IMG/VR virus record: IMGVR_UViG_3300042914_001648
Location: 1-52,227 of that record
Reading direction: 5' to 3' (one strand)
DNA: 52,227 bases
Source: a virus
Of the stretch, positions 29,986 to 37,367 are shown in pieces (positions within the stretch are counted from its first letter, which is position 1; each line of letters starts with the position of its first letter). A program made the position numbers and the translations under genes. Below the pieces are notes generated by a model. It was not told the DNA's origin, made no database searches, and saw only the letters and a program-made list of their open reading frames with translations.

Positions 29986-30269
29986 TTACTTCGCCGTTCT
30001 CGCAAAGCCTCCACATCGGCGCGATTAAAGATTGTCCTGCGTCCACGCTTTCCGACAGGAATAATCTGCCCCTTATGCACCATCTGACGGAGATTATTTG
30101 CCGTGACCCCTAGGATCGCAGCCGCTTCCACACTATCGACCTGAGCGTCAGTCGGCGCGGCGTTCTGCACGGGTGCCGGGGCAACCGCGTCTGCTACGGC
30201 ATGCGTGATCTGATCCCGCAGATTCGGGCTATCCACAAAAGCGACTGACGGAAACTCGTTACTCATCAT
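29982..30269 (-). CDS. Excisionase-like (MerR-type HTH) DNA-binding protein
   Basis: About 95 residues. After a disordered Ala/Pro segment, SVEAAAILGVTANNLRQMVHKGQIIPVGKRGRRTIFNRADVEALRERRSK is a helix_turn_helix_17/excisionase domain. No integrase is present, so it is more likely a regulator or replication accessory than an excisionase. Overlaps the SSB stop (TAATG). Confidence 0.72.
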   Translation of the reverse strand: MMSNEFPSVAFVDSPNLRDQITHAVADAVAPAPVQNAAPTDAQVDSVEAAAILGVTANNLRQMVHKGQIIPVGKRGRRTIFNRADVEALRERRSK

Positions 30270-30649
30270 TACCACGGTGCCCTCTCCGATTCGTTAGATG
30301 CTGCTGTCTTAGTTGGGTTTTCGATTTTGGGGACGATGCCGACTGAATCCGCACGAACCTCCGCGCCCGTGCGCTTTTGCCCATCCTTTTCGTAGGTGCG
30401 CATTTCCACAACACCTGTAACGGTAACGCGGTCGCCTTCCTTAACGGTATCTGCTACCGCTTCGCCCTGCTTGCCCCACACGCTGACGCGATACCACGAC
30501 GGTTCGCCGCGCTTCGCACCTTCAGGACCGCGCTTAAACGGAGTCACCTTCACAACGAGCGTCGCGACAGCATCGCCACCATTCATAAACCGAATCTCAG
30601 GGTCTTTATGCACAAACCCCGTAAACCCGATTTGGGCTTCACCAGCCAT
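30269..30649 (-). CDS. ssb: Single-stranded DNA-binding protein
   Basis: 126 residues with an OB-fold: GFTGFVHKDPEIRFMNGGDAVATLVVKVTPF, SWYRVSVWGKQGEAVADTVKEGDRVTVTGVVEMRTYEKDGQKRTGAEVRADSVGIV, the standard SSB spacing. The C-terminus ends ERAPW, not the acidic DDDIPF tip, so contacts with host replication proteins may differ. It lies among recombination and replication genes. Confidence 0.88.
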   Translation of the reverse strand: MAGEAQIGFTGFVHKDPEIRFMNGGDAVATLVVKVTPFKRGPEGAKRGEPSWYRVSVWGKQGEAVADTVKEGDRVTVTGVVEMRTYEKDGQKRTGAEVRADSVGIVPKIENPTKTAASNESERAPW

Positions 30650-30998
30650 GTTCTCTACCTTCCACTATTCGTGTTCCTCCGTCGTCGTCCAACAGGACAC
30701 GGGAGCCATTAGGGGTTGTCATGGGCCATTCGCTAGGGTCAGCCCACGACGGCACAAGCCACCCATTTTCGTAACTGTCACGCGGGTTTTGATGCACGGA
30801 TTCGGGTGCGATGTTGTGGCACGGGGAGCAAAGCGCAATCAGGTTAGATAACGCATCTTTGCCGCCGTGCTTCCGCAACTTCCGGTGATGAACTGCAACG
30901 GAATCGTAAAGGTGCTTCCCGCATTTTTGACACACGCGATCACGGTCGAATACGGCTTGCCGCATTTCGGGTTTCATAGCCTGCCACCGATCAGCCAC
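30639..30998 (-). CDS. HNH endonuclease
   Basis: 119 residues from a GTG. The HNH motif is clear: CQKCGKHLYDSVAVHHRKLRKHGGKDALSNLIALCSPCHN, with two CxxC zinc pairs, the HH catalytic/metal site and the LSNLIALCxxCHN end. It could be a packaging-associated HNH nuclease or a homing-type enzyme; it is not beside the terminase, but is on the same strand. An alternative start is the ATG at 30977. Confidence 0.82.
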   Translation of the reverse strand: MADRWQAMKPEMRQAVFDRDRVCQKCGKHLYDSVAVHHRKLRKHGGKDALSNLIALCSPCHNIAPESVHQNPRDSYENGWLVPSWADPSEWPMTTPNGSRVLLDDDGGTRIVEGREHGW

Positions 30999-31019
30999 AT
31001 CACGGGCCGAAAGATTACG

Positions 31020-31448
31020 TTATCTATCGTGTTCAGGAAAAAGCGGTGGCACTCCGACAGCGCGGATTCGAATGTGAGCGCCCGGGATTCCGTACTGCTT
31101 TTCGCAGACCAGTCGCGTGACTTGACCGTCATCTGCGAACGCGATTCCCGTGAGCCCGTCCAATACAGCACGCGCCAGTTTGTCGATATCGGGTCTGACA
31201 TACGGTGTCGCCCTCCGCGTGCTGCGTGGTTGCTCAAGTGAAAACGTGATTTCCACTTGCACCGCTCCCGTTAGCGGCGCATCCATTACAGCAGCACACG
31301 CGCGGTAGATATCGTTACGCCACGCCGTTAGTTCCTTGTTTTTTTGGTGGACTACGCGACCGTTAAACACACTCATGGAACCCTGCGTGATCGGTTTTCC
31401 TGGCACGGTGAATTGCCACGACTCGCGTTCGCTACTCACGAGTAACAA
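31020..31448 (-). CDS. RusA-like Holliday junction resolvase
   Basis: About 142 residues. FTVPGKPITQGSMSVF, then RPDIDKLARAVLDGLTGIAFADDGQVTRLVCEKQYG, is the RusA signature with its conserved Asp residues (RPDxDKL and DDxQV). It resolves branched DNA before packaging. The start may be TTG 31448 or GTG 31439; a TATAAT sequence lies eight bases before the GTG, so this gene may also have a leaderless mRNA. Follows the hypothetical gene at 31466. Confidence 0.85.
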   Translation of the reverse strand: MLLVSSERESWQFTVPGKPITQGSMSVFNGRVVHQKNKELTAWRNDIYRACAAVMDAPLTGAVQVEITFSLEQPRSTRRATPYVRPDIDKLARAVLDGLTGIAFADDGQVTRLVCEKQYGIPGAHIRIRAVGVPPLFPEHDR

Positions 31449-31465
31449 TTATACGCGATCAAATG

Positions 31466-31837
31466 TTACCCCTCGCGTTCGATGATCTGCCTGAGTTTCC
31501 GCACAGCGTTACGGAACCCGTAAACGTAGATCACGGCGTTGGGTCGCGCGGGAGTTGTCTGCATGATCGACCCGCCCTTGCCGTCTGAAACGGGGTAGGT
31601 CTGTTCAGGGATATCTTCGCGCAATCGCTCACCCGTCAGCGTATCTACTAACCAGTATGACGATGATCCCTGCTGCCATGCGCTCTGCGGAATCGTGTGG
31701 ATTTCGTAGCGTCCGTCCGTCGTGACGTAGTAGTTATGCAACTTCGCTGAGTACGGTTCGACTCTGATAAGCGGCAGACCTTCGACGCGGCGCGGCTTAC
31801 CGCTTGTCATGGACGCGGTTCCAAAAATGTCAGTCAT
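31466..31837 (-). CDS. Hypothetical protein (123 aa)
   Basis: 123 residues with an AGAGGGGAAAG ribosome site identical in type to those of the promoter-family cassettes. Sequence: beta-rich middle (KLHNYYVTTDGRYEIHTIPQSAW...SYWLVDTLTGERL) and a final helix (GFRNAVRKLRQIIEREG). No family recognised. Probably transcribed from promoter 32360-32389 upstream. Confidence 0.6.
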   Translation of the reverse strand: MTDIFGTASMTSGKPRRVEGLPLIRVEPYSAKLHNYYVTTDGRYEIHTIPQSAWQQGSSSYWLVDTLTGERLREDIPEQTYPVSDGKGGSIMQTTPARPNAVIYVYGFRNAVRKLRQIIEREG

Positions 31838-31854
31838 TGCTTTCCCCTCTCGGT

Positions 31855-31929
31855 TCAGTCTGTCCAGAAACTCATTTCGGCTAGAACTTTCTTAACGTCA
31901 GGTCTGGCACTCGCGCAGCCCGGGGCCAT
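31855..31929 (-). CDS. Possible 24-residue peptide
   Basis: ATG 31929 with an AGAAAGGTA ribosome-like site opens 24 codons (MAPGCASARPDVKKVLAEMSFWTD) to TGA. It fills the gap between two minus-strand genes. Weak support because of its size. Confidence 0.35.
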   Translation of the reverse strand: MAPGCASARPDVKKVLAEMSFWTD

Positions 31930-31947
31930 TACCTTTCTGCGCTATTC

Positions 31948-32148
31948 CTAGCGTTGAGTCTTTCGCCACTTGCGATACGCCGTCATCTCGTCTGGCGTCA
32001 ATGAGTCAAGAGCCGTCAGCCACCGCTCTTTGCAGCCCCGATATCCACGGTCGTCGGCGTCTATCGGCCTTGCATGCGTTAGCGCCACCCATGAATAACG
32101 CGCGGCGCGCTCTAGGCGGTCGATCTCTGCGAACTTGCTGTTCATCAT
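31948..32148 (-). CDS. Small helical protein, paralogue of 37588-37800
   Basis: 66 residues (MMNSKFAEIDRLERAARYSWVAL...CKERWLTALDSLTPDEMTAYRKWRKTQR). It lines up with the product at 37588-37800 across its length: MNxKF start, a middle xxxxRRxKxxxALDxLTxDExxAxRxxR. The shared ALDxLTxDE-xAYRxxR ending suggests a helix-turn-helix or a protein-binding helix pair. Both belong to promoter-family cassettes. Overlaps the upstream gene by ATGA. Confidence 0.62.
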   Translation of the reverse strand: MMNSKFAEIDRLERAARYSWVALTHARPIDADDRGYRGCKERWLTALDSLTPDEMTAYRKWRKTQR

Positions 32149-32354
32149 TTGCCCTCCGTTCGTGTCGCGATCCATGCGGTCGCAGCCCTGAGCGTACGGA
32201 AGCCTCCGTCGCCCGTGCTTGTCGTGGTGCGCGGGAGCATCATGCGCAGCCCGTCGCGGTAAATGAAATAGCGGGTTACGCCGCTGCGCTGCATCGCGCC
32301 GCTCTTCCAAGTGGTGCGCACTTTGCTGATCTCTGTCGCGATCCGGTATGTCAT
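32145..32354 (-). CDS. Hypothetical protein (69 aa), probably leaderless
   Basis: 69 residues from ATG 32354 (MTYRIATEISKVRTTWKSGAMQRSGVTRYFIYRDGLRMML...RTLRAATAWIATR). The ATG is five bases past the -10 of promoter 32360-32389 and lacks a ribosome site. Longer upstream versions of the frame are rejected because they would begin above the promoter. No family recognised; the ending TLRAATAWIA resembles small DUF-like phage helices. Confidence 0.6.
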   Translation of the reverse strand: MTYRIATEISKVRTTWKSGAMQRSGVTRYFIYRDGLRMMLPRTTTSTGDGGFRTLRAATAWIATRTEGK

Positions 32355-32359
32355 GGGTT

Positions 32360-32438
32360 CAGTCAAGCAGCCTGAGCCTGCACCGTCAAGCCGAAAACTA
32401 GGAAATCCCGAAAGTTTCCGAAAGGTCAGGAATGTCCG
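32360..32438 (-). promoter_or_regulatory. Family promoter 7 with dyad and upstream motif
   Basis: Minus-strand -35 TTGACG (32384-32389), 18-bp spacer, -10 TGACTG (32360-32365); dyad CAGCCTGAGCCTG (32368-32380). CGGAAACTTT and CGGACA (32433-32438) lie upstream, the latter 44 bases from the -35, about one helical turn farther than in promoters 4 and 5. Confidence 0.8.
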
Positions 32439-32445
32439 ATTTCCC

Positions 32446-32538
32446 TTAGCGGGGGCGGTCACGCAGAACGCGGCAGGTCTGGCACTCCCGACGCGCATAC
32501 AACCAGCCGCCACAGCCTGTGCAGCGGTGGACGCTCAC
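32446..32538 (-). CDS. Zinc-ribbon microprotein (30 aa)
   Basis: GTG 32538 overlaps the stop of the gene at 32535-33005 (GTGA) and the frame runs 30 codons: MSVHRCTGCGGWLYARRECQTCRVLRDRPR. Two CxxC pairs (6/9 and 19/22) make a minimal zinc ribbon. Its end lies just upstream of promoter 7's motif block. Short, but coupling and motif support it. Confidence 0.5.
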   Translation of the reverse strand: MSVHRCTGCGGWLYARRECQTCRVLRDRPR

Positions 32539-33005
32539 GACCGCTCCAAGTGGCGCAGGCGCAGGGTCGCCCAATCGTGTTCGCTCCGTGACCCTACTGG
32601 CGCGATTAGGTCAAGCGTGTTCGCGAGATCGCCCCGGCACATGCGGCACGGGGAAGTCGCATCCTCATAGTCAATCCACCCTTTAAAGCAGGGGTCGCCG
32701 TGCGTGCATACGCAATTCTGCTTCCCGCAATGGCGCTCCGGGGACGTATCGCTTAATGCTTTGCGTGATTCGTGTAAGTAACGTGCGTGCTTTTTCCATG
32801 ATGCAACAAGGGTAGCGGGTGTGAGCATCGCGTCCGTCGCGCCGTAATGCTGTCGGATTGTGTCGCGCGCGAACTCTACTGTCATGCCGGGCGCGGCGTC
32901 GCGGAGTACGTCCTGCCACGCCAGCACCTTAGCCTCGTTGGGCGAGTGTCTGCCGTCTAGTTCGTTCGCGTAAATCAGCAGCCCTAACACTTCCGCGTCT
33001 GTCAT
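32535..33005 (-). CDS. Replication-associated hypothetical protein with zinc site
   Basis: 156 residues. N-terminal half (VLGLLIYANELDGRHSPNEAKVLAWQDVLRDAAPGMTVEFARDTIRQHYGATDAMLTPATLVASWKKHARYL) matches a helical module that follows replication initiators in many actinophages. C-terminal HGDPCFKGWIDYEDATSPCRMCRGDL gives Cys ligands. Overlaps the replication initiator by ATGA. May be a helicase-loader-type factor, unproven. Confidence 0.62.
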   Translation of the reverse strand: MTDAEVLGLLIYANELDGRHSPNEAKVLAWQDVLRDAAPGMTVEFARDTIRQHYGATDAMLTPATLVASWKKHARYLHESRKALSDTSPERHCGKQNCVCTHGDPCFKGWIDYEDATSPCRMCRGDLANTLDLIAPVGSRSEHDWATLRLRHLERS

Positions 33006-33838
33006 GCCCCTATCTCCCTCTGTCCGAACTTCGCTGCGAGCGCGGCGTAGGCGTCCATCCTGCGTTCTCCCCCGGTCGCTTGTCTAGTGCTTTTCGCGGG
33101 TAGCGGATCGTCGTCCCATCGCCCCTGTCGCAGCCATGTTTGGGGATGGGCTGTGAACTGATCTTCCCTGTTGGGGTCGTGGGCATAACGCTCCGCAGCG
33201 GCGATTATCAAACCCGCGTCAGTCTCGCAGATCGCTCGCTTCCACGCGCCGTATGCAGCCTTTTTCCCGACGCGCCTAGGGTAGACCTGCCAGAACACTT
33301 CGAAAAGGGGGCTGTAGGCGACTCTGGCGTACGCGACGGGCAGGTCCGGGGCAATGAGGGCGGGGAGAATTTCCGGCTCTCTGAATGGCTCTGAGGGCGT
33401 CAGTTCAGGAAAAGGCTCAGGCGAATGATGGATAGTAGTAGTTCTAGTGTTCTGTTCTAAGTGTTCTGTATTTATAGTGCGGTTTTCCGACTTCGCATAA
33501 TCCGACTTCGGGTAATGTCCATTCATTTCCGTAATGTTAGGCGTTTGTGGGTCATCGTAGATGAATGAAGTCTTAGCAAACTGCCCCTTCGCATCCCGCT
33601 CAGTAACCGTTACTAGATACCCGGTTTCCCGCAACTCATCCAACCCACTCAACACCGCTCGCCTACCGTCCGAATCAGACGACTCCGCAAGCAAATCAGC
33701 CGTAATCCGATAGTTGTCAGGGAACGAAAGCATGTAGGCCAGCAGACCACGCGCCTTATAGGACAGTCGGCGGTCCCTAATGACCTCGTTCCTGATCTGG
33801 ACGAAATGGGACTCTGGGCGCGGCGCGCGAACGATCAT
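33002..33838 (-). CDS. Replication initiation protein (winged helix)
   Basis: 278 residues. RPESHFVQIRNEVIRDRRLSYKARGLLAYMLSFPDNYRITADLLAESSDSDGRRAVLSGLDELRETGYLVTV is the winged-helix domain common to actinobacterial plasmid and phage replication proteins; the C-terminal part (FEVFWQVYPRRVGKKAAYGAWKRAICE...TAHPQTWLRQGRWDDD) is a DnaD-like or primase-helper helical domain. It should bind the origin and recruit host helicase. No origin repeat array was recognised. With no phage polymerase in the window, host replication machinery is implied. Confidence 0.8.
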   Translation of the reverse strand: MIVRAPRPESHFVQIRNEVIRDRRLSYKARGLLAYMLSFPDNYRITADLLAESSDSDGRRAVLSGLDELRETGYLVTVTERDAKGQFAKTSFIYDDPQTPNITEMNGHYPKSDYAKSENRTINTEHLEQNTRTTTIHHSPEPFPELTPSEPFREPEILPALIAPDLPVAYARVAYSPLFEVFWQVYPRRVGKKAAYGAWKRAICETDAGLIIAAAERYAHDPNREDQFTAHPQTWLRQGRWDDDPLPAKSTRQATGGERRMDAYAALAAKFGQREIGA

Positions 33839-33842
33839 CTAT

Positions 33843-34265
33843 CTACTCCCCATGCAACTGACGGAAATGAAACAGGTCTGCCAAATCAGGTTCGTTCGCC
33901 GCAATCAGACGCGCGTAACGGCTAGTGAAATCGTTACTAAGCGCGAACGGTTCCCCTGTCCGGGTTTGGATACCGTACTGCCAGCGCAGAATCTCAAAGA
34001 GCATCTTAATGCTGCACTTTTCGTTACCCGCCTGCTTCCACTCACGCCCCAAACTAACGAGAGCGTCATAAACCTGCGGGTTATCGTGATGAAACTTCAC
34101 GAAACGCACTTCGATCTCATCGGGCAACAGCGCCATTTGCCGCGAATCGTAACGCGGTCTAGCCGCTGACGGGTCAAGCGCACACACCTGACACGATTCC
34201 CCGGAACAGGCGTGGATTTTATCTAGACGTTCTATGTCGTCCCCAAACAATTCCCACAAACTCAT
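33843..34265 (-). CDS. Conserved phage protein of unknown function
   Basis: 140 residues from ATG 34265, overlapping the nuclease stop (TAATG). CSGESCQVC near the N-terminus; the main part EVRFVKFHHDNPQVYDALVSLGREWKQAGNEKCSIKMLFEILRWQYGIQTRTGEPFALSNDFTSRYARLIAANEPDLADLFHFRQL is a widespread phage/plasmid domain recognised by FxxFxxxNPxVYxxL and the YARL...FxxR end. Function unknown, but it usually lies among replication genes. Confidence 0.68.
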   Translation of the reverse strand: MSLWELFGDDIERLDKIHACSGESCQVCALDPSAARPRYDSRQMALLPDEIEVRFVKFHHDNPQVYDALVSLGREWKQAGNEKCSIKMLFEILRWQYGIQTRTGEPFALSNDFTSRYARLIAANEPDLADLFHFRQLHGE

Positions 34266-34924
34266 TACCGATCCCCTCCGGGGCAACCGATCTCCCCTGT
34301 CGCGTCATAAAACTTGCAGTAGTCCCGGCAGAAACGCACCGGACGTTCACCCTCAGGTGGCGTATCCAACGTTTCCAGTTCGCGCAGCCACTCAATTCCC
34401 TGCAACGCGAGTTCAGGATCGTACGGTTCGCTGTGAATCTGCACATGGTTCTCGTTGCCGTCGCGCGGAATCCCCACAAGCGTTACCGTTTCCACGATCC
34501 TGTCATTGCAAGTCAGCAGATATGCGTACAACTGCACCTGCATACGCTGCTGATCGCTAGGCCACGGGTGCGACTTGCTCGCAAGTTTACTTTTCGTGGT
34601 CGTTTTCCAGTCGATTACTTCATGTGCGGCGGTGTCGTACACATCCACATGACCCATGAGCCCGTCTGCGCTGACTTCCATTTCCGTTATGTAACGCTCA
34701 CCGAAAGGGTCAAGGCGCGTGATCCGCTTTTCCAACTCTGTGTGAATCGCTGTGCCCATCCACGCAGCCATTTCCAGCGTGTCCGGGTTAGTCGTGCGCG
34801 TCCCGAACAGGCGATGCCACACCTGAGCGCGGCACCCGCCGATCTCGCTAGGGCCGACAGCCTTTTGCACAGACCGCGCACTCTGCCTATTCGACATTAA
34901 CGAGAGTACGAAATCCTTATCCAT
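34265..34924 (-). CDS. Cas4/RecB-like (PD-(D/E)XK) exonuclease
   Basis: 219 residues from ATG 34924. Early part ARSVQKAVGPSEIGGCRAQVWHRLFG holds the first Cys; the nuclease core is GLMGHVDVYDTAAHEVIDWKTTTKSK (D...E-x-D-x-K) followed by QQRMQVQLYAYLLTCNDRIVETVTLVGIPRDG (the QxxxYxxxL RecB motif); the C-terminus CRDYCKFYDATGEIGCPGG supplies the Cys cluster of Cas4-like 4Fe-4S enzymes. It would resect DNA ends for the Rad52-like annealing protein encoded just upstream on the same transcript. Confidence 0.85.
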   Translation of the reverse strand: MDKDFVLSLMSNRQSARSVQKAVGPSEIGGCRAQVWHRLFGTRTTNPDTLEMAAWMGTAIHTELEKRITRLDPFGERYITEMEVSADGLMGHVDVYDTAAHEVIDWKTTTKSKLASKSHPWPSDQQRMQVQLYAYLLTCNDRIVETVTLVGIPRDGNENHVQIHSEPYDPELALQGIEWLRELETLDTPPEGERPVRFCRDYCKFYDATGEIGCPGGDR

Positions 34925-35051
34925 GCTTCGCCTCATCCCGCGCAGCGTCATCATCATGCAACCACGATTCGATAACGTCGTCATGGTCGATAGCGACGCC
35001 CTCATCTGCGAACTGCTGTAGCCGCTCCATGCGTTCGACGTAGCCCCTCAT
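34917..35051 (-). CDS. Small acidic protein (44 aa)
   Basis: ATG 35051 overlaps the stop of the membrane peptide gene (ATGA), and the frame ends at 34917, eight bases inside the nuclease gene. The product (MRGYVERMERLQQFADEGVAIDHDDVIESWLHDDDAARDEAKHG) is acidic and helical. Function unknown; coupling supports it. Confidence 0.5.
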   Translation of the reverse strand: MRGYVERMERLQQFADEGVAIDHDDVIESWLHDDDAARDEAKHG

Positions 35052-35137
35052 CGCTTGTCCTTCCTGTCTCCCGTCATACCTAGCCAATAGCCAAGCGCGA
35101 ACACAAGCCCGATTAGTAAAAGGTCAATCACGTTCAT
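35048..35137 (-). CDS. Single-pass membrane micropeptide (29 aa)
   Basis: 29 residues, MNVIDLLLIGLVFALGYWLGMTGDRKDKR: one membrane segment (about 3-21) with a basic tail, so probably N-out/C-in. Its start is preceded by a weak ribosome site; its stop overlaps the next start (ATGA). Small membrane peptides like this occur among phage early genes; role unknown. Confidence 0.5.
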   Translation of the reverse strand: MNVIDLLLIGLVFALGYWLGMTGDRKDKR

Positions 35138-35142
35138 GTGCG

Positions 35143-35511
35143 TTACCCCATATCCATCGCGGCACGAACCGCTGTGCCGACACTACGAGCAATGTCGATC
35201 TGTGTCCGCAGCCGTTGCGCGTTAGCGCGCGCAGCCCGGACGATAGCCTCACTCGTGTTCAGGCGCGTGAGTTCGCTAGCGCACTCTACTGTCGATTCGT
35301 CGTCCACTTCCTGAACCGTGATCTTGCGTCCCGCTTCCAGAGCGCGAGCGCGAATCGTGAGCCTAGCCCTCGCGGAGTTAATTTCGTACAGCGACTTAGC
35401 CGACGCGTATTCCATTTCCGCATGGTCTAGTTGCTTGTGCGATTCGTCGTACTCTTGCGAGAGCGCGACAAGTTTCGCTTCCACATCTGCCGGGGTGTAA
35501 AGGCGACTCAT
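35143..35511 (-). CDS. Coiled-coil protein next to the recombinase
   Basis: 122 residues from ATG 35511 (a GTG at 35514 is also possible), overlapping the Rad52-like gene's stop. ADVEAKLVALSQEYDESHKQLDHAEMEYASAKSLYEINSARARLTIRARALEAGRKI... is one long helical region rich in Ala, Glu and Arg. Similar helical proteins accompany phage recombinases, perhaps as mediators. Function inferred from place only. Confidence 0.58.
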   Translation of the reverse strand: MSRLYTPADVEAKLVALSQEYDESHKQLDHAEMEYASAKSLYEINSARARLTIRARALEAGRKITVQEVDDESTVECASELTRLNTSEAIVRAARANAQRLRTQIDIARSVGTAVRAAMDMG

Positions 35512-36206
35512 CACGCCTCCGCGTTCTCACGCAGTTGCGCCAGACGGTCAAGCAGGCGGCTGCGGGGAGTCTCATCCTTACCGTCCCACAGCATCGAATC
35601 CAATTCACCCATTTCGTTGAGCCGATCATAGATCGCTTTAAGGTCCGACTCGTTATCCACGGCTACCGCATCACCCAACAGGGCGAACACGACAGCAGGT
35701 GGCGGCGTGAACTGTTCCACCGCGACCGCGTAACCCTCAGGCGGGTTCAGAGTATGCCCCACAACATCATTACGATTACCCCCGTCGTACAGGGACAGCC
35801 CGAACTGTGTGCCCAGGTTAATCGCGGCACGCTTGAGCGCGTCCGACTCTGCCGTCTTGACCGCCATATCGTGCGCTTCCCCACGCTGCGGGAGAGTCGC
35901 TGAACCCACAGCGGCTTCCGTATATGTCGTGTCTCCTAGGAAATCTTCATCTACATGTAGGCGTAGACGCATCACTACTTTGTAGCCGACATTCCAACGC
36001 CCCTTGTCGTCCTGATCTTCGAACGCGAGTTCAGCGGAGAGAACGTCAGCGGACCATCCACCGAAACCGAACACCCGGATAAGGTGCGCTTTAACGTCCC
36101 ACGCTTCCAGATAGGACAGGTGCATCCCTCCCTGCTGACGGGACGAAACGCGATGCTTCGCGAGCGGCTTAAGTAGCGTCGCGTATTGCTGCGGAGTGAG
36201 TTTCAT
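35511..36206 (-). CDS. Rad52-like single-strand annealing recombinase
   Basis: 231 residues. LAKHRVSSRQQGGMHLSYLEAWDVKAHLIRVFGFGGWSADVLSAEL, then DTTYTEAAVGSATLPQRGEAHDMAVKTAESDALKRAAINLGTQFGLSLYDGG, are the two core blocks of the Rad52/Rad22 (Sak-like) annealing family (YxxxWxVxxxxNxxFGFxGWS...A.K.A.TDALKRA...G). The C-terminal 90 residues are variable. Together with the Cas4/RecB-like nuclease, SSB and RusA-like resolvase it forms a complete recombination set. Confidence 0.88.
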   Translation of the reverse strand: MKLTPQQYATLLKPLAKHRVSSRQQGGMHLSYLEAWDVKAHLIRVFGFGGWSADVLSAELAFEDQDDKGRWNVGYKVVMRLRLHVDEDFLGDTTYTEAAVGSATLPQRGEAHDMAVKTAESDALKRAAINLGTQFGLSLYDGGNRNDVVGHTLNPPEGYAVAVEQFTPPPAVVFALLGDAVAVDNESDLKAIYDRLNEMGELDSMLWDGKDETPRSRLLDRLAQLRENAEA

Positions 36207-36224
36207 CGTGCCCCTCTTCCTCGT

Positions 36225-36407
36225 TTACGCCTTGACGCGGGGCGATGCCTCACGCCATGACTTAATTGTTTCGGGCTTCCATAGCGGTGTGCGCCCGTAC
36301 TGCACATCCGGGGCAGGCATCTTGCCGCGCGCCCGGTACGCGGTCACGGTAGACGGGGCTAGCCCCAATTCTCGCGCGACCTCTGTAGCCGTCCAATAAC
36401 CTGACAC
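36225..36407 (-). CDS. AlpA/excisionase-like HTH protein
   Basis: 60 residues from GTG 36407, chosen for the strong AGGAGGAACC ribosome site directly before it. SGYWTATEVARELGLAPSTVTAYRARGKMPAPDVQYGRTPLWKPETIKSW is a MerR/AlpA-type winged HTH. It precedes the recombination operon and may regulate it. Confidence 0.72.
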   Translation of the reverse strand: MSGYWTATEVARELGLAPSTVTAYRARGKMPAPDVQYGRTPLWKPETIKSWREASPRVKA

Positions 36408-36415
36408 GGTTCCTC

Positions 36416-36823
36416 CTAACGGAACTTGTTTACCCAATCGGTGATCTCATGCGGGTGCATGAAACTTGCGGTGTGTGTGACATTCCAAAAGTTCTCATGC
36501 TTGTCGTACTCGCAGTATTCGGCATGGAACTTCCCGCCACGCACGAACACTTCCACAAGAGCCCGATCACTCGTAGCGACTTCGACACTATGAACGGTGG
36601 GCTTCGCAGCAGATGTTGACCAGTCCCATTTGATGCCCTCTACGTTCATGTGCGCGAGCGCGGGAGCGAACTCGCCCCATTGCCGGATGCTGTCCTCAAC
36701 GCTAGTCATAAACCTATCGGGGAAGCAGGCGGGGCAGATGCACTCAGGCTCACAGAACCGTACGCCGTGACAGTCCGGGCAATCGACCCCAACAAGCGCA
36801 AGCGGGTTAATGGTGGCGGTCAT
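36416..36823 (-). CDS. Zinc-binding hypothetical protein (135 aa)
   Basis: 135 residues. DCPDCHGVRFCEPECICPACFPD near residues 14-36 holds six cysteines (CxxC, C, C, CxxC), then a beta-rich body (VHSVEVATSDRALVEVFVRGGKFHAEYCEYD...). Overlaps the upstream gene by ATGA. Function unknown. Confidence 0.6.
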   Translation of the reverse strand: MTATINPLALVGVDCPDCHGVRFCEPECICPACFPDRFMTSVEDSIRQWGEFAPALAHMNVEGIKWDWSTSAAKPTVHSVEVATSDRALVEVFVRGGKFHAEYCEYDKHENFWNVTHTASFMHPHEITDWVNKFR

Positions 36824-37155
36824 GCGTCCTCCCTGTCGTGGCGCGGTTCGAACTCGTTATCAGGCGCGGGTGTGGCGTCGTCGCGAACGATGTTCGACTC
36901 GCAGAGATTGCACCCGAACCAGTACGGCGGGTAGACGGCGAGATCGGTTTTCGCGATGCCGCACCACTTGCACATCCCGTCCGCGTCCCACACGGGCGCG
37001 GCGCTATCGGCGGTAATGAACTCCCGCGCTGCTTCCTCTGTGGGGAAGTCGCGGAGCGTGGACGGTCCCGCGCCCCACATATTGACCTGAACGGAGTAGA
37101 CCCATTCGGTCTGCCCGGTCCACGGGCTCTTTTCGGAAACGAGTGTGTACGTCAT
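36820..37155 (-). CDS. Zinc-binding hypothetical protein (111 aa)
   Basis: 111 residues. YSVQVNMWGAGPSTLRDFPTEEAAREFITA is followed by MCKWCGIAKTDLAVYPPYWFGCNLCESN, a two-CxxC zinc ribbon. ATGA overlaps on both sides. The N-terminal WxVxxxxxFxTxEEAxxFI pattern recalls SPOR/DUF1508-like small domains. Function unknown. Confidence 0.6.
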   Translation of the reverse strand: MTYTLVSEKSPWTGQTEWVYSVQVNMWGAGPSTLRDFPTEEAAREFITADSAAPVWDADGMCKWCGIAKTDLAVYPPYWFGCNLCESNIVRDDATPAPDNEFEPRHDREDA

Positions 37156-37325
37156 CGCGCAGCCGCCTCTGCTTCAGCGCGGGTGTCGTACTCACCGATG
37201 AACAGCCCGTCAGCATCGAACACATGCCAGTTGCCGTCCATGCCGGGACTCTTGCAGGGCATAATCATCCAACCTGCGGGGGTCATGCCCACAAGCCCGG
37301 TCTGTGCCCAGTTGACTGTTGCCAT
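37152..37325 (-). CDS. Hypothetical protein (57 aa), first gene of cassette G
   Basis: 57 residues from ATG 37325, picked for its AGAGGGGAAAGA ribosome site; the frame opens further upstream but only through the promoter. MATVNWAQTGLVGMTPAGWMIMPCKSPGMDGNWHVFDADGLFIGEYDTRAEAEAAAR: beta strands with a final helix. Leader holds the GCCCCGTGGGGC palindrome at 37345-37356, identical to that at 11408-11419. Coupled to two zinc-protein genes. Confidence 0.62.
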   Translation of the reverse strand: MATVNWAQTGLVGMTPAGWMIMPCKSPGMDGNWHVFDADGLFIGEYDTRAEAEAAAR

Positions 37326-37367
37326 TGTCTTTCCCCTCTGTCGTGCCCCGTGGGGCGCTGATACCCC

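Noticed and set aside
29982-36407. Excisionase-like HTH proteins as evidence of a temperate phage
   Set aside because: No integrase, attachment core or immunity-repressor gene was recognised; these HTH proteins are better read as regulators.
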